A stretch of 64,000 nt of DNA, taken from positions 1 to 64,000 of the forward strand of contig JAFXMP010000233.1 in NCBI GenBank assembly GCA_017530275.1. Reading direction: 5' to 3'. The stretch's first letter is position 1. Each line of letters begins with the position of its first letter. Source of the stretch: Clostridia bacterium. GTDB lineage: Bacteria > Bacillota_A > Clostridia > Christensenellales > Aristaeellaceae. The translations under genes and the position numbers were made by a program. Below are positions 24,278 to 32,209 of this stretch, in pieces. The notes beneath the pieces were generated by a model, which ran no database searches, had not been told where the DNA came from, and saw nothing but the letters and a program-made list of their open reading frames with translations.

Positions 24278-26635
24278 TTATTCGCCAAATGCTTTGCGCA
24301 CCAGGGCGGCGGCGGCGCGGGCATCCTTGGCGTAGCCGTCGGCTCCGATGGCCTGTGCATATTCCGGGGTGACCACCGCGCCGCCCACCATGACGAAGGG
24401 CGGATCGGGCAAGCGTTTTAGCAACCGTACGGTTTCCGCCATGGCGGGCAGGGTGGTGGTCATGAGGGCGGAGAGGCCTACCATATGGATATCCTGGCTT
24501 ACTGCCGTTTCAACGATGGTTTCCGGCGCAACGTCCCGGCCTAAGTCGAAGACCGCGTAGCCGTAGTTTTGCAGCACGGTTTTTACGATGTTTTTACCGA
24601 TGTCGTGGATATCGCCCTGTACGGTGGCTAAGATCAGCTTTCCCTTAATGACTTGTTCCGCCCCTTGGCCGGACAGGCTTTCTTTGATTTCCTCAAATAC
24701 CGCCTGAGCCGCCTGGGCGGCGGACAGGAGCTGGGGCAGGAACACCACGCCCTTTTCATAGTCCAGCCCTACCCGATCCAGGGCGGGGATCAGCCGCTGT
24801 TCCACAATGGCCAGCGGTGCTTCTGTTTTCAGGGCTTCCTTTGCCAATCGGCCCGCGTCGGCCTTGAGGCCCCGCAGAATGGCTTCCTCCAAAGTCATGG
24901 AGGCGGGGGAGGGGGCGGCGGCCTTGACTTCCGGCTGGGCTTGGGCAAAGCGGGCAACGTAGGCGGCGCATTGCCGGTCCTCGCCATTCAGCACCCGGAA
25001 GGCGGCTACGGCGTCCATCATCTCCCGCTGATTGGGGTTGATAATGGGCAGGGTCAGCCCGGCATGGAGGGCGCGGATGAGGAACGTTTGGGTGACCAGG
25101 GGGCGGTTGGGCAGGCCGAAGGAAATATTGCTGACCCCCAGCACGGTCTGCAGGCCCAGCTCCGTGCGCACCCGATGCACGGCTTTCAGGGTTTCTTCCG
25201 CCTGTTCCTGCTGAGCGGACACGGTGAGGGTGAGGCAGTCGATCCACACGTCCTGCCGGGGAATGCCGAAGGACACGGCCCGGTTCAAAATCTTTTCCGC
25301 GATGGCGAAGCGCTTTTCAGCAGAATCGGGCAGGCCTGATGCGTCCAGCGTCAGGCCCACCACCGCCGCGCCGTACTTTTTCACGATGGGCAGGATGGCG
25401 TTCAGGGATTCGTCCTTGCCGCTGACCGAATTGACGGCCGCCTTGCCGTTGTACACCCGCAGGGCGGCTTCCAGGGCGGCAGGGTCCACCGAATCCAGCT
25501 GCAGGGGCAGGTCCACCGCCGCCTGAATGGCTTTCACCGTCCGGGGCAGCATGGTTTTTTCGTCCACTCCCGGGAAGCCTACGTTCACGTCCAAAATATC
25601 CGCTCCGGCGTCCATTTCCTGAACGGCCACGGACACGATATAGTCCAGATCGTTTTCCAGCAAAGCCTGCTGGAAGCGTTTTTTGCCCGTGGGGTTTACC
25701 CGCTCGCCGATCACCCGCACCCGGTCCAGGGTAACGGCCTCCGTGGAGGTGCAGATCAGGGGCGGCGGGGAAACGGCGATGACCGGGGGCTTATCCGGCA
25801 GCGCTTGCTTCAAAGCCGTAATGTACCGTTCGTCCGTGCCGCAGCAGCCGCCCACCAGGGTCGCCCCGGCCTGGATCAAATCAGACATAGCGGCGGCAAA
25901 TTCCTCCGGCGGCAGGTCGTAATGCCCATCCTCCGGGTCAGGCAGGCCCGCGTTGGGCTTGGCGATGAGGGGCAGGGTGGTATGGCGGCGCAGTTCTTGA
26001 ATGAGGGACAGCAGTTCTTTGGGGCCCAGGGAGCAGTTGACGCCGATAGCGTCCGCCCCCAGTCCTTCCAGGGTATGGGCCATGGAAGCCGCCGTACAGC
26101 CCGTGAAGGTGCGGCCCGAGGCTTCAAAGCTCATGGTGACGAGCACGGGAAGGGAAGTTTTTTCTTTTGCGGCCAGCAAAGCGGCTTTGGTTTCGTAAAG
26201 GTCGGTCATGGTTTCGATCGCCACCAGATCGGCCCCAGCCTCCGCCCCTGCCGTCATCATTTCCGCAAAAATGTCATAAGCTGCTTCAAAGGTCAGGGTG
26301 CCCATGGGCTCAAGCAGTTCGCCGATGGGGCCAACGTCCAGGCCTACCAGGGCGTCCGTGCCCAGGGCTGCTTCTTTCGCAAGATTTACGGCGGCGGCGA
26401 TGACTTCAGAACAGCATCGATCCGTGCGGGAGAGCTTATGGCGGTTGGCCCCGAAGGTGTTGGCGTAAATGATTTGACTGCCTGCCTGCAAATATGCCCG
26501 GTGAATGGATTTGATCCAGTCGGGCCGGGTAAAGTTCAGCAATTCCGGAACAGTCCCCGGCTCCATCCCTTTTTTTTGAAGCATGGTGCCCATGGCCCCG
26601 TCCAATAAAATGATACGGTCAGGTTGAAGCTCCAC
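24278..26635 (-). CDS. metH: cobalamin-dependent methionine synthase without reactivation domain
   Basis: The 785-residue protein has a homocysteine-binding barrel (about 1-290; zinc ligands in GVNCS and GGCCGT), a methyltetrahydrofolate-binding domain (about 305-560; VIGERVNPTGKK and DILDVNVGFPG), a cap domain and a B12-binding domain (about 680-785; GDIHDIGKN supplies the cobalt-binding His). The SAM-dependent reactivation domain of E. coli MetH is absent; a separate gene overlaps the 5' end by 17 bp and appears to supply it. The start is GTG, within the end of that gene. The reaction makes methionine from homocysteine. Confidence 0.95.
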   Translation of the reverse strand: MELQPDRIILLDGAMGTMLQKKGMEPGTVPELLNFTRPDWIKSIHRAYLQAGSQIIYANTFGANRHKLSRTDRCCSEVIAAAVNLAKEAALGTDALVGLDVGPIGELLEPMGTLTFEAAYDIFAEMMTAGAEAGADLVAIETMTDLYETKAALLAAKEKTSLPVLVTMSFEASGRTFTGCTAASMAHTLEGLGADAIGVNCSLGPKELLSLIQELRRHTTLPLIAKPNAGLPDPEDGHYDLPPEEFAAAMSDLIQAGATLVGGCCGTDERYITALKQALPDKPPVIAVSPPPLICTSTEAVTLDRVRVIGERVNPTGKKRFQQALLENDLDYIVSVAVQEMDAGADILDVNVGFPGVDEKTMLPRTVKAIQAAVDLPLQLDSVDPAALEAALRVYNGKAAVNSVSGKDESLNAILPIVKKYGAAVVGLTLDASGLPDSAEKRFAIAEKILNRAVSFGIPRQDVWIDCLTLTVSAQQEQAEETLKAVHRVRTELGLQTVLGVSNISFGLPNRPLVTQTFLIRALHAGLTLPIINPNQREMMDAVAAFRVLNGEDRQCAAYVARFAQAQPEVKAAAPSPASMTLEEAILRGLKADAGRLAKEALKTEAPLAIVEQRLIPALDRVGLDYEKGVVFLPQLLSAAQAAQAVFEEIKESLSGQGAEQVIKGKLILATVQGDIHDIGKNIVKTVLQNYGYAVFDLGRDVAPETIVETAVSQDIHMVGLSALMTTTLPAMAETVRLLKRLPDPPFVMVGGAVVTPEYAQAIGADGYAKDARAAAALVRKAFGE

Positions 26636-27281
26636 AGGTCATTCCCCTTTCCCGAAAAGTGCAGTTTTGTTTGAAAGCGCAGAAGGCGCAGCCCCGGATG
26701 CGCGCCGGCTGAGGCTGGTCCGAAAGGCCGATCACAGCCGTCACTGATTTCATAGGATTCAATAGATAAGAAGGCCCGGCGCATACCCCCAGCCGTTTTT
26801 CCCCGTTCAGGGCGCGAAGAAATTCGGATTGAAGGGAGAGCGGCAGATCATCATAACCAGGACTGAAACGGTCGGTGAGATACAGGCCCGGATGGCGGGC
26901 GGCGATTTCCTTTTCCGCCGCGTCGCAGACCTGCTCTACGTAGCTGCTTCCGCAGGCGTCGATATAAAGCGCCTGTGTCATGTCCCGGGCTTGGGCGGTG
27001 CGCAGCAGGCGGTCGAATCCTGTGCCGAGCGTACACAGCAGCAGGACGGCTTTTTCACAATCCGCCAGTATGGTTTTTGCTAAGCTTCCCGGCATAATCA
27101 ATCCTGCGTCCGGCAGGGAAACGCCCGTTTCGGAATGGACGATGGCAAAAACCCGGTATATGTAACGGGGCGAAGCGTGCCTTTCCGTCTGTTCCGCCGC
27201 CTGATGTATAGCCCGCAGGGCGGCTTCGTCCGGCTCCCGCACGCCCGCATAGCGGAGGGCTTCTTTCACGTCGATGTCCAT
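26619..27281 (-). CDS. methionine synthase activation-domain-like protein
   Basis: The 220-residue protein resembles the stand-alone vitamin B12-dependent methionine synthase activation proteins of Clostridia: ALRYAGVREPDEAALRAI at the start, LLCTLGTGFDRLLRTAQ, IDACGSSYVEQVCDAAEKEI, RFSPGYDDLPLSLQ (the RxSPGY motif that contacts SAM in MetH) and a C-terminal CAFCAFKQNCTFRERG Cys cluster. It should reductively methylate inactive cob(II)alamin bound to the MetH encoded next. The overlap of 17 bp implies coupled translation. Confidence 0.88.
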   Translation of the reverse strand: MDIDVKEALRYAGVREPDEAALRAIHQAAEQTERHASPRYIYRVFAIVHSETGVSLPDAGLIMPGSLAKTILADCEKAVLLLCTLGTGFDRLLRTAQARDMTQALYIDACGSSYVEQVCDAAEKEIAARHPGLYLTDRFSPGYDDLPLSLQSEFLRALNGEKRLGVCAGPSYLLNPMKSVTAVIGLSDQPQPARIRGCAFCAFKQNCTFRERGMTCGAST

Positions 27282-27347
27282 GGCGGTGTCCTTTCAAGCA
27301 TTTCCTGTTTCATTATAGCCGAATCCCCGCCGCCGCGCAAGGAAATA

Positions 27348-27375
27348 CAAAAAAAGACCGGTCGGAACCGGTCTT
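27348..27375 (-). terminator. terminator of the AGE-family gene
   Basis: Minus-strand AAGACCGGT-TCCG-ACCGGTCTT is followed by a run of T. It separates the epimerase gene from the methionine synthase operon. Confidence 0.88.
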
Positions 27376-27391
27376 GGGAAGCTGAAAAACA

Positions 27392-28597
27392 TTATTCCGC
27401 CAGCAGCTCGCTGATCATTTGATCGGCCATGGCCAGGGAACGGGGCAGATGGAAGGGGCCCTTGAAGGTGCTGCCCTTGGTGGAGGGCATGGTGGGCTTG
27501 CCGTCCCGGCGGAGATACCCGTACCATTCGCCATACTGCGGATCGGAGAAGACCTCCCGGCAGTAATCCAGGGTTTTGCAGAACCAATCGTAATAGGCTT
27601 CGTTTTTGGTATCCCGGTAGGCCATGAGGGAAGCGATCAGGATCTCGTTATGGGGCCACCACAGTTTCATGTCGTGTTCATAGGCTTCGGGAGGCAGGCC
27701 CTTGGCGTCAATGAAGTACAGCAGGCCGTTGTATTCCCGGTCCCAGCCCGCGTTGATGGCGAGATTGAATACGTTTTCCGCTTTCTGGTGAAGCGCCCCG
27801 TCGCCCTTGTGGTTGGCGTATTCCATCAGGAACCAGCTGCATTCGATATCGTGGCCGGGGTTCACGATGCGGCCTTCGGTCACGTCTCCCCGAAATTCGC
27901 CGTTCGGGCCCACGTTTTCCAGGGTGCAGCCCAATTCCGGCTTATGGTGATAGGCGAAAATATCGTGTACGCAGATTTCAGCCCGCTCGTCGTACTGGGC
28001 AGTGTTTTCCGGGTCGCACCGGCGCAGTACGGAGCATATGTTCAGGTAAATCATGGCAAGGCCCAAGCTGCGGCCCGTGCGGGTTTCGGGAATGGTTTTG
28101 GGTCCCATGCCCACGGGATCGTCGATGAGGCCCCGGAACAGGCCCCAATACAGCTCATACGCCTGCTTTGCCCGGTCGAGATACACTTTTTCTTTGGTCA
28201 GGGCGTAATACTCCGCGTTGGCGATGGCGTAGAAGCTCTCAGAGAAGCAATAGCGGCGCTGGCGCAGGGGCTTTCCGTCGGCGGTCACGGTGAAATACAT
28301 CCTGTTGCCCTTTTCCCTATTGATGCAGTGGGCTTCCAGGAAATCCAGGCAGGATTTGGCAAAATCCATCCATTCCTGCTTTTTGCCGTACACCCGGCAC
28401 AGATAGCTGTAGGTCCAGGCGCAGCGGCCTTGCATCCACACGCTTTTGTCGGTAGAATAGATTTTGCCCTCACGGTCTAAGCAGGTATAAACGCCGCCGT
28501 TTTCCCGATCCCAGCCGTTTTTGATCCAAAAATCGGCGCTTCGCTCCAGTTCTTCCTTGATCCAGCTCTGTTGTGCTTTCAGCAATGCCTTATCCAT
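27392..28597 (-). CDS. N-acylglucosamine 2-epimerase (AGE) family protein
   Basis: The 401-residue protein is an alpha6/alpha6 barrel. WIKNGWDRENGGVYTCLDREG, the W-x2-GR-x2-W pattern in VWMQGRCAWTYSYL, RYCFSESFYAIANAEYY, NPGHDIECSWFLMEY (His of the active site) and KLWWPHNEILIA (second His) follow the AGE pattern of GlcNAc/ManNAc or cellobiose 2-epimerases. The exact sugar cannot be told from sequence. AAGGGATACGATC precedes the ATG. It is monocistronic, between a repeat element and a terminator. Confidence 0.9.
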   Translation of the reverse strand: MDKALLKAQQSWIKEELERSADFWIKNGWDRENGGVYTCLDREGKIYSTDKSVWMQGRCAWTYSYLCRVYGKKQEWMDFAKSCLDFLEAHCINREKGNRMYFTVTADGKPLRQRRYCFSESFYAIANAEYYALTKEKVYLDRAKQAYELYWGLFRGLIDDPVGMGPKTIPETRTGRSLGLAMIYLNICSVLRRCDPENTAQYDERAEICVHDIFAYHHKPELGCTLENVGPNGEFRGDVTEGRIVNPGHDIECSWFLMEYANHKGDGALHQKAENVFNLAINAGWDREYNGLLYFIDAKGLPPEAYEHDMKLWWPHNEILIASLMAYRDTKNEAYYDWFCKTLDYCREVFSDPQYGEWYGYLRRDGKPTMPSTKGSTFKGPFHLPRSLAMADQMISELLAE

Positions 28598-28640
28598 GAT
28601 CGTATCCCTTTCTTTCGTGTAATCTTACCAGTCGTTTTTA

Positions 28641-28796
28641 GAACACTTTAATGCAGAAAGAGAGTACAGAGTTAAGAGTTCAGATTTATTTTGATTACAA
28701 TCGCTGGAAAGCCGACAAGTTGGAGGACTGTATTCATCTGAACTCTAACCTCTGTACTCTGTACTCTGAACTCTCCTTCAGGACTTAAGGTGTTTA
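28641..28796. repeat. dispersed inverted repeat, copy 4 (longest)
   Basis: Ends AACACTTTAATGCAGAAAG and CTTCAGGACTTAAGGTGTT form terminal inverted repeats, with inner arms of tandem words such as GAGAGTACAGAGTTAAGAG and CTCTGTACTCTGTACTCTG. It matches copy 1 (1228) in both ends but has its own spacer. It lies between the AGE-family gene and a GNAT gene. Confidence 0.78.
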
Positions 28797-28805
28797 TCAA
28801 TGTAT

Positions 28806-29609
28806 TCAATCGAGGTTCATCCCTGGAAGGGCGGTAACGGTGCGAACGAAAGCGCCGTTCACGTGGCGCATCAGAGCAACCTGTGGGATATTGCGCCGGA
28901 AGATATGGGTATACATGGTGTTTACGCCCCGTTCCCGCAGCAGGGCCGACGCCGCGCCCAGCAGGTTTTTCGCCATGCCCTGGCGGCGGAAATCGGAACG
29001 GGTATAAATCATCAGCAGCGTGGCGGAACTGCCCGCGCCGGCGAGGATGCATTCACTGACGGGCTGGCCGTTGCGGTAAAAACCTAAAGCCATAAAGTGC
29101 TGCTGCTGCTGCCATAATTGCAGGTTATCCCGGGTCAAAGGCTGGATACGCTGGACGTTCACCCGGTTCAGGAAAGCGTTCTGGCTTGCTTCGTCCTGGA
29201 GAGGAACGGACGCGAATTCCAGGCCCATTGGAGCCTGAGGAATCCCGGCGGGCGGAAGAAAACGGAACATATCCTCTCCATCGTCGTTGCGCAGGCCGCA
29301 TGATTCATAAAACCGAATCATTTCCAGATTATCCGGCGGCACCTGAGCATACAATCTGGCAGGCAAATCAGGATTCTGGGCTTTCAACTGATAAGCTCGT
29401 GCCAAAAGTGCCCCGAACATCAGTGCGCGGGCTGACGGCTGGCAATCGATTTGCAGGAACAGATGATTGGGGCGCTCAGGGTACAGTTCGCCCTGATAAA
29501 ACTGAATCACATAGCCAGTGCCCAACTGAATCTGCTGGTCATTAGCGACAAAAAACATGTTTTCAGGCGCGATGCCCTGAAACGCGGATTGCGGGTGGGT
29601 AATACGCAT
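28806..29609 (-). CDS. GNAT family N-acetyltransferase with two GNAT-like domains
   Basis: The 267-residue protein seems to contain two GNAT-like folds. The N-terminal one (about 1-120) ends in VPPDNLEMIRFYESCGL without a clear acetyl-CoA loop. The C-terminal one (about 130-267) has IYTRSDFRRQGMAKNLLGAA, the acetyl-CoA-binding motif, followed by TMYTHIFRRNIPQVALMRHV. A degenerate first domain and an active second domain are common in such tandem enzymes. AAGGGGAAATCT precedes the ATG. The substrate is unknown. Confidence 0.82.
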   Translation of the reverse strand: MRITHPQSAFQGIAPENMFFVANDQQIQLGTGYVIQFYQGELYPERPNHLFLQIDCQPSARALMFGALLARAYQLKAQNPDLPARLYAQVPPDNLEMIRFYESCGLRNDDGEDMFRFLPPAGIPQAPMGLEFASVPLQDEASQNAFLNRVNVQRIQPLTRDNLQLWQQQQHFMALGFYRNGQPVSECILAGAGSSATLLMIYTRSDFRRQGMAKNLLGAASALLRERGVNTMYTHIFRRNIPQVALMRHVNGAFVRTVTALPGMNLD

Positions 29610-29653
29610 AGATTTCCCCTTGCTTCGGTATAATCAATCAATAATGAGCAGTA

Positions 29654-31105
29654 TCATTGCCATTCCACATCGGAAAGAGTGTTCACGGGGGTCAGATCGT
29701 AGGTGACCCTGCATACGGATTTCTGATCCCGCAGGATCAGATCGGTCACGTTTTCCATCACGTCATAGGGCAGGCGCGCAGCATACGAGGGGCTTCTGCC
29801 CGTGGCGTTCACGGCGCGCAGGCAAATGATGGATTTTTCTTCGCGTCCGGGCATGGGACTCAGTATCGCAAAGTATTGCCACAGCCGTTTGGCAGCGTTG
29901 GACCTAAGCAGCTCGCCCCGGAAAAGAGCGTCTGCCGCCCGCAGGGTGTCAAGCCTTTCCTTCGTCACTTCACCTAAAATGCGCAGGGCCAGGCCGCTGC
30001 CGGGGAAGGGCTGGCGGGAAAGCAAATCAGCGGGAATATCCAGATAATCGGCGATCCGGCGAATTTCATCCTTGAACAATTCCCGCACCGGTTCGATCAC
30101 CGGCACCGTTTCGCCCAGCGCGGGATTCAGCGGCCCGCCGCCGAACATGATATCATGGCAACTGGTGCCGCGGATCAGGGCGGCGATCGGACCCAATTTT
30201 TGTTCTTCCTGACGCAGGATGGACTGAATCAAACGGATGATGACGCGGCGCTTTTCCGCGGCGGTTTTTATTCCCTGCAGGGCTTCCAGGAACTGGTCCT
30301 GGGCGGAAATGCGGGTAATATCCATGCCGACGGTGTCCCGGTAATAGGCAAGAAAAATGTCGCTTTCCCGCTCCCGCAGCAGACCGGTATCCACGAAGAT
30401 GCATTTTAGCTGCTTTCCCAGCGCTTTATACGCCAGCAGTGCACTGACGCCGCTGCCCAGCCCGCCGGTCATGGCACATACCGCGACGCCGCCGCCAACG
30501 ATCCGCCGGATTTCTTCCACCGCCCGGGAAACGAAAGCCTCGTCATCCCACCAGGTGGTGCATCCGCAGATATTCATGGCGAAATTGCGCAGGATCAGGG
30601 AGCTTTCCGGATCGTTCTGCTCGATCCGCAGCTGCATGCCGTACAGCGGCAGGCTTTCGTGCACAAAACCGATGACGGTTTCCTGCGCGGTTGCCAGGGG
30701 GCGAATCTTCGGAGGAAGACGGAATTCCCGCGCACAGGGCAGCAGCCTTTCTCCGCTTTCCAGACCGTTCAGCAGAGGATCGGCGGCATAGTTCAAGGGC
30801 ATCACCGCGCCTTGGAACACGATATCGCCCACCTCGCCCTCCAGCATGGACAGTAAAAGCCCAGCGGCGTCGCCCAGGGCAAGCACTGGAATATCGGAAG
30901 CAGGGATACGGCTGTCCAGCCCCTCGGGGCTTTGACCAGACGCGCTACCTGCCAGCAGCAGCCCCAGTGGTTCCTGGGCCTGAATATCCTCCAGGGAAAT
31001 GTTTCCCGGCACGATTTTGCAGAAAATCCTCTCCGAACGCAGCTTCTTTGTTACGGTCCGGCTGGCGTCATCGTCAAAATTCAGCACAAGCAGCATATCG
31101 CGCAT
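29654..31105 (-). CDS. GMP synthase (GuaA) paralog with altered active sites
   Basis: The 483-residue protein follows GuaA from end to end: a glutaminase-like part (about 1-165), an ATP-pyrophosphatase part (about 190-365; CIFVDTGLLRERESD, VREL then FKDEIRRIADYL) and the dimerisation part (QPFPGSGLALRILGEVT, TYDLTPVNTLSDVEWQ). Both active sites are changed. The glutaminase nucleophile elbow GICYG is LALGDAAG with no Cys, and the HPE triad reads RIE. The PP-loop SGGVDS is TGGLGS (about 213-218), losing its Asp. IKSHHNVGGLP is also shortened. It is thus unlikely to be an ordinary GMP synthase; a true guaA is expected elsewhere. GGAGTGAGCAGCC precedes the ATG. Confidence 0.85.
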   Translation of the reverse strand: MRDMLLVLNFDDDASRTVTKKLRSERIFCKIVPGNISLEDIQAQEPLGLLLAGSASGQSPEGLDSRIPASDIPVLALGDAAGLLLSMLEGEVGDIVFQGAVMPLNYAADPLLNGLESGERLLPCAREFRLPPKIRPLATAQETVIGFVHESLPLYGMQLRIEQNDPESSLILRNFAMNICGCTTWWDDEAFVSRAVEEIRRIVGGGVAVCAMTGGLGSGVSALLAYKALGKQLKCIFVDTGLLRERESDIFLAYYRDTVGMDITRISAQDQFLEALQGIKTAAEKRRVIIRLIQSILRQEEQKLGPIAALIRGTSCHDIMFGGGPLNPALGETVPVIEPVRELFKDEIRRIADYLDIPADLLSRQPFPGSGLALRILGEVTKERLDTLRAADALFRGELLRSNAAKRLWQYFAILSPMPGREEKSIICLRAVNATGRSPSYAARLPYDVMENVTDLILRDQKSVCRVTYDLTPVNTLSDVEWQ

Positions 31106-31212
31106 GGCTGCTCACTCCTTCACAGACACAATGAAATGAAACCAATGAATTATTTCTATTCGACGCGGCACAGGAAAAATCCTGCACAGCGGAAGCTCTG
31201 CGCTTTTACTTG

Positions 31213-32148
31213 CTACTTGCCAAGCCCTTCGATCATACGCCGCAGCGCCAGGCGCGTTTCCAGGTTAGCGATGCCGTTTTCCTGGATGCCTGCCTGCCGC
31301 TGCACAGTTTTGATGCAATCAGTGGTGATAGCGCCGTACTTGCCGGTGGTATAGCGTTCCTCCAGCAGCCCAGCCTGCACCAGTTCCTTTTGCAGTTCCA
31401 CCACTTTGGGGCCGTCGCAGCCGAATTTCAGCGTCATATCGGCCAGATCAAATACTGTGCCATAACCCAGGATACGCCAGTAATCGATAGCGTAATCGTT
31501 GCGTTCCACGCTTTGGGGAGCGGGTTTGGTGACATTGTTGCCTTCGATCACGTGAAGCCTTACCTTGCCTTCCGCGTCATAGGCGCAGTATTCCACCATG
31601 GCCACGTGGCTGGTGTCGCTGCTGGCGTTATCGGTGAGAAACACCCAATCCCCCGGCTGGGGAATGTAGCTGTTTTTTTCAATGGGCAAACCGGTGTCCC
31701 GCCACCACTGGCTGCCGTAGCCCGGCAGGGTGCCTGTGCGGGCGATATAGCGGCCCTGGGATATGAACCAGTCGCGGCCCACGTTCGTACCGCTGTAATT
31801 CGGATATATCTTGTTCAGCAGTTTTGTGCCATGAAGCCTGTCCACTTGATTCACGCACCAGCATTGAAATTCCGCGCACCATTCGGCAGTGGGATAACCA
31901 GCCCAGGTACCGTATTTGGTCACGCCGCTGCGTTCCTCCGTATAACCGATTTCACCCCGGGCTGCGTCCAGCAGCCACAGCACGTAGTCATGCACAGGGT
32001 AAGCTGGGGAAATCAGCGCTTCTCCCTCCAGCAGTGTGATTCCGGCTTGGTAAGCGGAAAAGCCGTCTTCTCCCTTTTCAGCCAGTGCTGGAGAAAGGAA
32101 AAGGGAAACACACAGGAGAAAAGAAAGAAACATGGTTGATTTGCGCAT
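31213..32148 (-). CDS. secreted CHAP-domain cell-wall hydrolase with peptidoglycan-binding domain
   Basis: The 311-residue protein starts with a signal peptide (MRKSTMFLSFLLCVSLFLS). A CHAP domain follows: TAEWCAEFQCWCVNQ holds the catalytic Cys, and the His lies in DTSHVAMVEYC. Residues about 240-311 form a PG_binding_1-like domain (LKFGCDGPKVVELQKELVQA, YGAITTDCIKTVQRQAG). It should cleave peptidoglycan peptides or amides outside the cell. The start follows GGAGG; 50 upstream codons of the open frame overlap the previous gene and are not used. It lies 61 bp after the giant surface protein gene and may be in its transcript. Confidence 0.88.
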   Translation of the reverse strand: MRKSTMFLSFLLCVSLFLSPALAEKGEDGFSAYQAGITLLEGEALISPAYPVHDYVLWLLDAARGEIGYTEERSGVTKYGTWAGYPTAEWCAEFQCWCVNQVDRLHGTKLLNKIYPNYSGTNVGRDWFISQGRYIARTGTLPGYGSQWWRDTGLPIEKNSYIPQPGDWVFLTDNASSDTSHVAMVEYCAYDAEGKVRLHVIEGNNVTKPAPQSVERNDYAIDYWRILGYGTVFDLADMTLKFGCDGPKVVELQKELVQAGLLEERYTTGKYGAITTDCIKTVQRQAGIQENGIANLETRLALRRMIEGLGK

Positions 32149-32209
32149 CGTTTTTTCCTCCGTTTTGATGGAAACGGGGCCGGAAGACTGGCTTCCAGCC
32201 CCGAAGAGA

